Part shown: in pieces, positions 1 through 5,339 of the stretch
Numbering within the stretch: position 1 is the first letter of the stretch
Layout of the letters: each line of letters begins with the position of its first letter
Source of the DNA: DATBMY01 sp036554605
GTDB taxonomy: Bacteria > Acidobacteriota > Blastocatellia > UBA7656
Reading direction: 5' to 3'
NCBI GenBank assembly: GCA_036554605.1
Contig: DATBMY010000157.1
Coordinates: 1-5,339, forward strand
DNA length: 5,339 nucleotides
Notes under the pieces: generated by a model
The model's input: only the letters and a program-made list of their open reading frames with translations
What the model was told of the DNA's origin: nothing
Databases searched by the model: none
Position numbers and translations under genes: made by a program

Positions 1-1
1 A

Positions 2-1258
2 GCAGAACTCTTTTCTTTCATCTCGCACTTACGCCCCTTAATGCGGGCTGAGGTCTTTGAAAGTTTTAGCTTCTTGCTCATGGGCCTGCTTGTCGGTGAA
101 GCCAAAGCTGGCACCGTCCGTGCTGCCGTCTTCGCTCCAGCCGACTATCACCCGCAACGCTTGAGCGATCTGTTTTGTCGCCATAAGCTCTCGCATCAAG
201 CCTTCATGGCGATGCTGGCACATTTGGCTTTGGCGACACTCTACCCTTCAGGCTTGCCGGCCCGCCTGTTCTGGCTTGCCGATGCCACGCACGCCGAAAA
301 GCCTTATGCCAGGCGCGTCGCCTCGATTCACTGGTTTCATCGCACCAAGCAGATCGCCGGGCGGGCCAAGCAACTTAAAGGGCATTGCTACTTGTTCGCT
401 GCGCATCTCTACCGCCATGGGCAAAAGCAACTCTGGGCGAGTGTGCTTGTAGGTGCGCTCATCTATGTCAAAGGCCGCAGCCCGTCTGAACTGACGGGCG
501 AGTTGGCTGGCCACCTCCGCTTGCCTGAGCAAGTCCGCCACGTCTGGGTGGTAGATCGGGGCTTGTTGAGTAGGCCGCTGTTGCGCTCGCTTGGCCGTCA
601 GCAGCAGTTTGCGCTCGGGCGCATCAAGTGCAATCAGGTGCTCTACTTCGCGCCGCGCCGGCAACATCGCGGGCGCGGACGACGCAAGATTTACGGCGCC
701 CGCTGTCGTGTCGATCAACTGCGCAAGCGTTATGGGGAACGCTTGCAGGGGCAGAAGATGAAGCTGCGCGTAGCAGGGTGCGAGCGCGAAGTCGAGGTCG
801 CAAGCGCCGAATTGCTACTGCGCGGGGTGACGACTAAGATGGCCCAAGCCGTGCGCGTGATCCTAGTCAGCGTGCCGGGCAGCAAACTCCAGCCGTGGTA
901 TCTGCTGACGACCGACCTGGAGATGAGCGTCGAGCAAGCGGTGCAGGCTTACAGCGGTCGGCAACAGATCGAGGTCAACTTCGATGAAGTCAAAGAATTG
1001 GGCCTTGCCAACTACCAAGGGCGCAGCGGTCAGGGAGTGCGGCGCTGGCCATTGTTTCTATGCGTGGCGCAAATGCTTTTGAAGTTCATCGCGACCGAAG
1101 CTCTGTCGGTGAGTCTGCCGAAGCTGAACTGGTCGTGGTACAGCAAAGAAGAGACGGTCGGCCAAGTCCGGCGGCGGCTGATCGAGAGTTGTCGTCCGCG
1201 AATTTCTCGCGCCTTGTCGAAGATTGCGAATTTGCGAGAAATGAAGAAAGCCGCATAA
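2..1258 (+). CDS. IS4/IS701-type DDE transposase, N-terminus cut by window edge
   Basis: This enzyme would cut and rejoin DNA at the ends of its insertion sequence. Residue numbers count from the ATG at base 41. The C-terminal part has Y304-x2-R307-x3-E311-x6-K318, exactly the YREK spacing of the IS4 superfamily, followed by LGLANYQGRS and a hydrophobic helix. The other two catalytic acids are probably D81 (in LADAT) and D172 (in WVVDRG), so the DDE triad appears complete. A basic Arg/Gly/His-rich stretch (about 206-230) may contact DNA. The ATG at 41 has no ribosome binding site, and the frame stays open to base 2, adding residues (ELFSFISHLRPL) that resemble the usual N-terminal helix of this group. 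The true start is therefore probably off the left edge. No frameshift or internal stop is visible, so it may be functional. The exact IS family (IS4 against IS701) is not settled. Confidence 0.88.
   Translation, partial: AELFSFISHLRPLMRAEVFESFSFLLMGLLVGEAKAGTVRAAVFAPADYHPQRLSDLFCRHKLSHQAFMAMLAHLALATLYPSGLPARLFWLADATHAEKPYARRVASIHWFHRTKQIAGRAKQLKGHCYLFAAHLYRHGQKQLWASVLVGALIYVKGRSPSELTGELAGHLRLPEQVRHVWVVDRGLLSRPLLRSLGRQQQFALGRIKCNQVLYFAPRRQHRGRGRRKIYGARCRVDQLRKRYGERLQGQKMKLRVAGCEREVEVASAELLLRGVTTKMAQAVRVILVSVPGSKLQPWYLLTTDLEMSVEQAVQAYSGRQQIEVNFDEVKELGLANYQGRSGQGVRRWPLFLCVAQMLLKFIATEALSVSLPKLNWSWYSKEETVGQVRRRLIESCRPRISRALSKIANLREMKKAA
1202..1242 (+). repeat. Inverted repeat at the 3' end of the transposase gene
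   Basis: ATTTCTCGC at 1202-1210 is the exact reverse complement of GCGAGAAAT at 1234-1242, with 23 bases between. The same area carries a direct 8-bp repeat, GCGAATTT, at 1198-1205 and 1226-1233. The repeats lie inside the coding sequence (last ~20 codons). They could form an RNA hairpin near the end of the transposase message or be chance. There is no T-tract after the second arm, so it is not a standard terminator. Confidence 0.4.
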
Positions 1259-1324
1259 ATGTCAAAGAACTATTGGCTCATAAGCCGGGAACTACAGTAA
1301 TAAAGGCACACTCAGGATAATAAA

Positions 1325-1330
1325 AGGAGA
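1325..1330 (+). promoter_or_regulatory. Ribosome binding site of pstS (decides GTG start)
   Basis: AGGAGA, with core AGGAG at 1325-1329, ends five to six bases before the GTG at 1336. Two in-frame TAA stops at 1318-1323 exclude any start further upstream. The next residues encode a lipoprotein signal peptide, which confirms the GTG. Confidence 0.85.
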
Positions 1331-1335
1331 ACACA

Positions 1336-2373
1336 GTGAAATACTTCACACGCATAGGGCTTTTAGTATCTTTCGCCATACTCCTCTCCGTAACGGGCTG
1401 TACGAGAGGCGACAATATAAATGGACCCGGGGCAGCCGGAGGAGGAACTATCAAGATCGATGGATCAAGCACGGTATTCCCGCTTTCCGAAGCGGTCGCT
1501 GAAGAATTCCAGAAGAGTAAACAAGGCAAGGTCAAAGTCACCGTCGGTATATCAGGGACAGGCGGGGGATTCAAAAAGTTCGTCCGTGGAGAGACAGACA
1601 TATCCAACGCTTCCCGCCCTATTTTGAAAGAAGAAATGGAACAGGCAAGGGCGAATGGTATCGAGTACATCGAGTTACCCGTATGCTTTGACGCCCTGAC
1701 CGTAGTAGTGAATCCGCAGAATAACTGGGTAGACTCTATGACGGTCGAGGATCTGAAAAAGATATGGGAGCCTGCGGCGCAGGGTAAGATCACGCGCTGG
1801 AACCAGGTGCGGCCCGAATGGCCCAACGAGGAGATCGTGCTTTTCGGCGCGGGCGCTGACTCGGGCACGTTCGATTATTTCACGGAGGCTATCGTAGGCA
1901 AGGCCAAGGCGAGTCGCGGAGATTTTACGGCCAGCGAGGATGACAATGTTCTCGTCCAGGGAATCGCGGGAAGCAAGTACGCGCTCGGTTACCTCCCGTA
2001 TGCCTATTACTCGCCGAACGCGTCTAAGCTGAAGGCAGTCGGCATACAGTGGGATAAGAACTCCGTCAAAGAACCTGTGATGCCAAATATGGACAACGTC
2101 TTGAAAGGGACTTACAACCCGCTGTCGCGGCCACTGTTCCTCTACGTCAGCCGCAAATCGCTCGACAAACCTGAGGTCAAGGAGTTCATCGAGTTCTTCC
2201 TGACGAATGCCGCGGCGCTGTCGACCGAGGTCAAGTATCTTCCGCTGCCGGCCACGGCATACGAGTTAGCTCAGACGCGTTTTCGCACAATGCAGACCGG
2301 CACTGCTTTCGGCGGCCACCCGGAAGTCGGGTTACGGGTCGAAGAGATCCTCAGCCGGCCGCCTCAATCCTAA
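1336..2373 (+). CDS. pstS: Phosphate ABC transporter substrate-binding lipoprotein PstS
   Basis: This 345-residue protein binds inorganic phosphate outside the cytoplasmic membrane and passes it to PstC/PstA. Residues 1-22 form a lipoprotein signal peptide: basic start (MKYFTR), hydrophobic stretch 8-19, and lipobox VTGC with the predicted lipidated Cys22. A Gly-rich linker (about 30-37) leads to the binding domain. Phosphate-contact motifs of the family are visible in order: GSSTVFP (43-49), SGTGGGF (73-79), ISNASRP (89-95), DALTVVVN (119-126) and GADSGTFDYF (173-182). The C-terminal lobe contains RPLFLYV (265-271), as in SphX/PstS proteins. Translation starts at GTG with a good ribosome binding site. 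The gene is first in the pst operon and is followed by a stem-loop. It lies only 77 bases after a transposase gene, so its native promoter may have been displaced. Family assignment is very secure. Lipidation is predicted from the motif only. Confidence 0.96.
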   Translation: MKYFTRIGLLVSFAILLSVTGCTRGDNINGPGAAGGGTIKIDGSSTVFPLSEAVAEEFQKSKQGKVKVTVGISGTGGGFKKFVRGETDISNASRPILKEEMEQARANGIEYIELPVCFDALTVVVNPQNNWVDSMTVEDLKKIWEPAAQGKITRWNQVRPEWPNEEIVLFGAGADSGTFDYFTEAIVGKAKASRGDFTASEDDNVLVQGIAGSKYALGYLPYAYYSPNASKLKAVGIQWDKNSVKEPVMPNMDNVLKGTYNPLSRPLFLYVSRKSLDKPEVKEFIEFFLTNAAALSTEVKYLPLPATAYELAQTRFRTMQTGTAFGGHPEVGLRVEEILSRPPQS

Positions 2374-2385
2374 AGTTTTTGCGGA

Positions 2386-2410
2386 GGGAGAGCCGAACGC
2401 AGGCTCTCCC
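2386..2410 (+). repeat. Perfect 9-bp stem-loop between pstS and pstC
   Basis: GGGAGAGCC (2386-2394) and GGCTCTCCC (2402-2410) are exact reverse complements with a 7-base loop (GAACGCA); an A-T pair (2385/2411) extends the stem. The bases after it (TTGCGGCAGTT) are not a T-tract, so it looks less like a full Rho-independent terminator than an RNA-stabilising or partial termination structure. Such hairpins often follow binding-protein genes in ABC operons and raise the yield of binding protein over permease. That role is inferred. Confidence 0.75.
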
Positions 2411-2448
2411 TTGCGGCAGTTAAACACGAAGACGCAAAGAAGATCAAA

Positions 2449-3417
2449 ATGGCAGACACAGCCCGCCCTGAACAGGTAATGACGATCAGCGGTCCCGAGG
2501 AGGCCCCTCCTTTAAATCGCCCATTCTCGCAGACCAGACCCTTCCAGTACTGGAGTGAGCGGTTTATCGAATCCCTTCTTTTTCTGGCGGCTTTTTCCTC
2601 GGTGGCGATTACGATAGGAATTGTCGGAACGCTCGCTTACGAGTCTTCTACTTTTTTCGCCCACGTCGGTGTCGTAGATTTCCTGACCGATACTATGTGG
2701 ACGCCGCTTTTTGCGTCACCTCGCTTCGGCATCCTGCCGCTTGTCGCCGGGACCTTCGTAACGACCGCCGTGGCGCTCAGCGTAGCTCTTCCCATCGGGA
2801 CTACGGTATCAATTTATTTGAGCGAGTTTGCTCCCGCGCGCGCCAGGGAGATCATCAAGCCCGCCCTGGAGCTTTTAAGCGCGGTGCCCACGGTCGTCTA
2901 CGGCTATTTCGCCCTGCAATTTGTGGCGCCGCTCTTACAGCAATTGATGCCGGGCCTGCCGACATTCAACATGCTGAGCGCCGGGATTGTCATGGGCATA
3001 ATGATCATTCCCTACGTGAGCTCGCTAAGCGAGGACGCTATGCGAGCGGTCCCGATGTCGCTGCGCGAAGGGGCTTATGCGATGGGGGCTAACCGCATCA
3101 TCACAGCCTTGAAGGTAGTCTATCCGGCGGCGCTTTCGGGAATAATATCTTCTTACATTCTGGCGATCTCTCGCGCCGTGGGAGAGACGATGATTGTGGC
3201 GATTGCCGCAGGGATGCAACCCAATTTGACGATTGACCCTACGGAACCCGCGGCAACTCTTACGGCCTACATAGTTCAGGTCAGTCTTGGCGATCTGCCT
3301 CACGGCAGCATCGGATACCAGTCGATCTTCGCCGCCGGGATCATGCTCTTTCTAATGACGCTCGTATTCAACATCATCGGTTATTACCTGCGCAGGCGCT
3401 TCAGGGAGGTCTACTGA
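2449..3417 (+). CDS. pstC: Phosphate ABC transporter permease PstC
   Basis: This is one of two integral membrane subunits that form the phosphate channel; 322 residues, a normal PstC length. A cytoplasmic N-terminal tail of about 38 residues precedes six predicted membrane segments at roughly 40-64, 96-124, 140-166, 175-191, 228-254 and 290-313. The large loop between the first two (about 65-95) is typical of PstC. The cytoplasmic EAA loop that docks on the ATPase is clear: E207-G-A-x3-G213, nine residues, then V-x-x-P226. The fifth segment carries SRAVGET (R242, E246), the charged R...GE motif conserved in PstC and PstA. The start at 2449 has only a weak purine-rich site (AAAGAAGA, 2436-2443); the in-frame ATG at 2479 has nothing better. 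The gene shares an operon with pstS and runs one base short of pstA. PstC is preferred over PstA by gene order and by the long first periplasmic loop. Confidence 0.95.
   Translation: MADTARPEQVMTISGPEEAPPLNRPFSQTRPFQYWSERFIESLLFLAAFSSVAITIGIVGTLAYESSTFFAHVGVVDFLTDTMWTPLFASPRFGILPLVAGTFVTTAVALSVALPIGTTVSIYLSEFAPARAREIIKPALELLSAVPTVVYGYFALQFVAPLLQQLMPGLPTFNMLSAGIVMGIMIIPYVSSLSEDAMRAVPMSLREGAYAMGANRIITALKVVYPAALSGIISSYILAISRAVGETMIVAIAAGMQPNLTIDPTEPAATLTAYIVQVSLGDLPHGSIGYQSIFAAGIMLFLMTLVFNIIGYYLRRRFREVY
3403..3410 (+). promoter_or_regulatory. Strong ribosome binding site of pstA inside the end of pstC
   Basis: AGGGAGGT lies within the last codons of pstC, eight bases before the pstA ATG at 3419. 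With the pstC stop only one base before that ATG, the arrangement suggests translational coupling that keeps the two permease subunits near equal amounts. Confidence 0.8.
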
Positions 3418-3418
3418 T

Positions 3419-4327
3419 ATGAGCGATCTCAACCGAATTATCCAGAAGCGGAAGCGTCAGGACTTTATATTCAGTATGGTAGGTATATTCTGCACCCTGA
3501 TCGGTGTAGTTACCCTGCTGGCCTTGCTTATCGATCTGGCGCTGGATGGAATCAGTCGTCTCAACTGGCAATACCTAACCTCGTTCCCGTCGCGTTTTGC
3601 TTCTCAAGCCGGGATACTCTCTTCGTGGGTCGGGACGCTTCTGGTGATGCTTGTGACCGCCTTTACCGCGGTTCCTTTAGGAATCGCCGCGGGCATATAT
3701 CTTGAGGAGTACGCTCGCAAAAACCGGCTGACGAGTCTGATCGAGATAAATATAGCCAATCTGGCCGGGGTCCCTTCGATCATCTACGGTCTGATGGCTC
3801 TCGGTCTTCTGGTCTATCAGTTTCACCTGGGGCAGAGCATTCTGGCGGGCGGGCTGACGCTGGCCTTTTTGATCCTGCCGATTGTCATCGTCGCCACCCG
3901 CGAAGCATTGCGGACTATACCGCAGAATATGCGCGAAGCAGCCTACGCGCTCGGCTCCACCAAATGGCAGGTGGTCCGCCATCACTTATTGCCTTACTCG
4001 ATAGGCGGAACACTGACGGGAGTGATTATAGCTTTGTCGCGCGCAATCGGAGAGACGGCTCCGCTCATAACAATAGGCGCGTTGACATTTATTGCATTCT
4101 TGCCGCCTTCTCCCGTACATACCGACCCGCCGTTCTTCACTTTCGATTGGGTATGGTCGCCGTTTTCAGTCCTTCCTATCCAGATGTTTAATTGGGTGTC
4201 GCGGCCCGAGCAGGAATTCCTTCAGAATGCCGCCGCCGCGGGCATCGTTTTGATTATTATCACGTTATCTATGAACGCTGTCGCGATCCTGATTCGATAC
4301 AGGGTGCGAAAGCGCATCAAATGGTGA
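3419..4327 (+). CDS. pstA: Phosphate ABC transporter permease PstA
   Basis: This is the partner of PstC in the phosphate channel; 302 residues, usual for PstA. A short basic N-terminus (KRKRQ at 10-14) is followed by six predicted membrane segments at about 17-42, 68-96, 110-134, 140-158, 195-221 and 271-294. The EAA loop is E173-A-A-x3-G179, nine residues, then x-L-L-P192, a near-consensus ATPase contact. The fifth segment carries SRAIGETAPL (R208, E212), with the ETAPL ending typical of PstA, which separates it from the ETMIV of PstC. The loop after it contains SPF-V-PIQMFNW (247-259), a conserved PstA signature. The C-terminus ends in a basic tail (RYRVRKRIKW). The start is fixed by a strong ribosome binding site and near-contact with the pstC stop. 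The pstB start follows after nine bases. Confidence 0.96.
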   Translation: MSDLNRIIQKRKRQDFIFSMVGIFCTLIGVVTLLALLIDLALDGISRLNWQYLTSFPSRFASQAGILSSWVGTLLVMLVTAFTAVPLGIAAGIYLEEYARKNRLTSLIEINIANLAGVPSIIYGLMALGLLVYQFHLGQSILAGGLTLAFLILPIVIVATREALRTIPQNMREAAYALGSTKWQVVRHHLLPYSIGGTLTGVIIALSRAIGETAPLITIGALTFIAFLPPSPVHTDPPFFTFDWVWSPFSVLPIQMFNWVSRPEQEFLQNAAAAGIVLIIITLSMNAVAILIRYRVRKRIKW

Positions 4328-4331
4328 GAGG
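4326..4331 (+). promoter_or_regulatory. Ribosome binding site of pstB (supports GTG start)
   Basis: GAGAGG overlaps the pstA stop codon and ends five bases before the GTG at 4337. The alternative in-frame ATG at 4361 has only AAAAGAG immediately against it, with no room for normal spacing, so the GTG is preferred. Confidence 0.6.
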
Positions 4332-4336
4332 CCTTT

Positions 4337-5227
4337 GTGAATACAAAGATCACAAAAGAGATGGGAAATGGTCAGCAAGCCTCCGCGCTGCCGGCGCGCG
4401 CTAACCCTCACAATGATGGCGCCGCGCAGAAAGGACTGCTCGGGGAGACGATCCCCGAGCAGGTCTCGCCGGCCGTTAAAGCCGCGGTCCGGAACCTGAA
4501 CTTTTTTTACGGGAAATCTCAGGCGCTTAAGAACGTGAACCTGACTTTTTCCGAGAATGAGGTAACGGCGATCATCGGCCCGTCCGGGTGCGGAAAATCG
4601 ACTCTTCTTAGATGTTTCAACCGCATGCATGATCTCTACGCCGAAACCCGGTATGAAGGTAAGATCATTTTGGAACCGAGCGGCTTGAATATCATCGGGC
4701 CGGAGACCGATCCGATTGAGATGCGCATGCGCATCAGCATGGTATTTCAGAAGCCTAACGCATTCCCGAAATCGATTTATGAGAACGTGGCGTTTGGGCC
4801 TCGCCTCAAGGGCGAGGACAAGTCCGACATTGAAGAGAAGGTAGTAAGCGCCCTGCAATCGGCCGCGCTCTGGGACGAAGTAAAGGACCGCCTGCGCGAG
4901 TCGGCATATTCGCTGTCGGGTGGACAGCAGCAGCGGCTATGCATAGCGCGCGCGCTCGCGACGGACCCCGAGATACTGCTGTTTGATGAGCCCACCTCCG
5001 CGCTCGATCCCATCGCAACGGCGAAGATCGAGGAATTGATAGCCGTGCTCAAAAAGCGAGTCACGGTCATCATTGTAACTCATAACTTGCAGCAAGCGTC
5101 GCGGGTGTCGGAATACACGGCCTTCATGTACCTGGGCGAGTTGATCGAAGTGGATCGAACGCGAAAGATATTCGAGAATCCTTCAAACAAGCTGACGAAT
5201 GATTACATAACCGGAGATTTTGGATGA
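4337..5227 (+). CDS. pstB: Phosphate ABC transporter ATP-binding protein PstB
   Basis: PstB is the cytoplasmic ATPase that powers phosphate import; two copies bind the EAA loops of PstC and PstA. All nucleotide-binding motifs are intact: A-loop aromatic Y58, Walker A GPSGCGKST (81-89), Q-loop VFQKP with Q138, signature LSGGQQQR (193-200), Walker B ILLFD (213-217) with catalytic E218, D-loop SALD (221-224) and switch H249. PstB-specific segments are clear: CFNRMHDL near 93, FQKPNAFP-SIYENVAFG (137-154), QQQRLCIARALA and the ending FMYLGELIEVD...DYITGDFG. At 296 residues it exceeds the usual ~250-275 because about 48 Ala/Pro/Gln-rich residues precede the first strand; no motif is recognised there. 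A GTG start is used. A run of seven T (4502-4508) occurs in the codons for Phe-Phe-Tyr. The assignment to phosphate rather than another substrate rests on both sequence and operon. Confidence 0.97.
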   Translation: MNTKITKEMGNGQQASALPARANPHNDGAAQKGLLGETIPEQVSPAVKAAVRNLNFFYGKSQALKNVNLTFSENEVTAIIGPSGCGKSTLLRCFNRMHDLYAETRYEGKIILEPSGLNIIGPETDPIEMRMRISMVFQKPNAFPKSIYENVAFGPRLKGEDKSDIEEKVVSALQSAALWDEVKDRLRESAYSLSGGQQQRLCIARALATDPEILLFDEPTSALDPIATAKIEELIAVLKKRVTVIIVTHNLQQASRVSEYTAFMYLGELIEVDRTRKIFENPSNKLTNDYITGDFG

Positions 5228-5309
5228 AGCGCGTCAATGCCTATCGATATGATCGCGTTAAGGCGCCGGGCTGCATGCGACAGTAACAAAAGAGGGACAC
5301 TTAATAATC
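5228..5309 (+). other. Gap between pstB and the next gene
   Basis: This 82-base stretch has no convincing terminator. Only very short palindromes are visible, such as CGAT-ATG-ATCG at 5245-5255. A purine-rich AGAGGG at 5291-5296 may be the ribosome binding site of the next gene, although 13 bases from its ATG is longer than usual. An open frame starting at ATG 5237 runs to the window edge but encodes an Arg-rich, unrecognisable peptide and is not called. Confidence 0.5.
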
Positions 5310-5339
5310 ATGGGAGAACTAACCAAAGCCAGAGGAATT
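5310..5339 (+). CDS. Start of a gene after pstB, possibly phoU (first 10 codons only)
   Basis: The ATG at 5310 opens a frame reading MGELTKARGI to the window edge, so only the N-terminus is present. In many bacteria the gene after pstB is phoU, encoding a cytoplasmic three-helix-bundle protein that couples Pst transport to the phosphate-sensing kinase and limits uptake. Here that rests on position alone: ten residues are too few to recognise the family, and PhoU N-termini are variable. The start has AGAGGG upstream at a rather long distance. An alternative is another phosphate regulon gene. Confidence 0.5.
   Translation, partial: MGELTKARGI

Larger units (their letters stand above)
1..1258 (+). 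mobile_element. Insertion sequence, right-hand part (minimum extent)
   Basis: The transposase gene implies an insertion sequence that begins before base 1 and ends somewhere between its stop codon and the pstS ribosome binding site (1259-1324). The left terminus is not in the window, so terminal inverted repeats and the target-site duplication cannot be matched, and the right boundary given here is only the stop codon. The element points the same way as the pst operon, so read-through from it would enter pstS. Confidence 0.6.

Noticed and set aside
248..718. Minus-strand open frame of 156 codons inside the transposase gene
   Set aside because: It lies wholly antisense to the transposase, whose catalytic motifs are intact, and has no recognisable features.
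1259..1335. Terminal inverted repeat of the IS
   Set aside because: It must lie in this area, but no matching left end is within the window, and comparison with the first 70 bases gave only short chance similarity.
1278..1868. Minus-strand open frame of 196 codons across the start of pstS
   Set aside because: It is antisense to the certain pstS gene, has Ser/Pro/Thr-rich composition with no domain, and no ribosome binding site of note; a codon shadow.
2386..2410. Stem-loop after pstS as an operon-ending Rho-independent terminator
   Set aside because: No T-tract follows the stem, and pstC directly downstream needs transcription; partial termination or RNA stabilisation fits better.
4265..4858. 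Minus-strand open frame of 197 codons across the pstA end and pstB
   Set aside because: It opposes the highly conserved PstB motifs and resembles no known protein; a shadow.
5237..5339. Open frame from ATG 5237 to the window end, in the same frame as pstB after its stop
   Set aside because: The peptide is Arg/Asn-rich without resemblance to any family and lacks a ribosome binding site; the ATG at 5310 is a better candidate.

Overview
The window holds an almost complete high-affinity phosphate uptake operon, pstS-pstC-pstA-pstB, on the + strand. An insertion-sequence transposase gene in the same orientation lies directly upstream. The last 30 bases carry the first ten codons of another gene, which by position is probably phoU. 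No RNA gene, CRISPR array, prophage or defence gene was recognised. Apart from the IS junction this is ordinary core metabolism, and I found no convincing sign of an undescribed system.

Layout: (1) Bases 2-1258 encode a DDE transposase of the IS4/IS701 type. Its reading frame runs off the left edge, so the real start and the left IS end are outside the window. (2) Bases 1259-1335 are a 77-base gap holding the right IS end (not resolved), the pstS ribosome binding site and presumably a promoter. (3) Bases 1336-2373 are pstS, a lipoprotein-type phosphate-binding protein with a GTG start. (4) Bases 2374-2448 hold a perfect 9-bp stem-loop. (5) Bases 2449-3417 are pstC and 3419-4327 are pstA, the two permeases, with one base between them. 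(6) Bases 4337-5227 are pstB, the ATPase, with a GTG start and an N-terminal extension. (7) Bases 5228-5309 are a short gap, followed by a partial CDS from 5310 to the edge.

Working together: PstS, tethered by a lipid at Cys22, captures inorganic phosphate outside the cytoplasmic membrane and delivers it to the PstC/PstA channel. A PstB dimer hydrolyses ATP to drive import. In many bacteria PhoU links this transporter to the PhoR/PhoB-type phosphate response. The small gaps and shared strand indicate a single transcription unit, with the stem-loop after pstS likely to allow more binding protein than permease.

Organism: a bacterium of moderate to moderately high GC. The lipoprotein PstS with its SphX-like motif style and the general sequence feel fit a lineage such as Acidobacteriota (for example Blastocatellia), but this is an impression only. 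The sequence alone does not fix the taxon.
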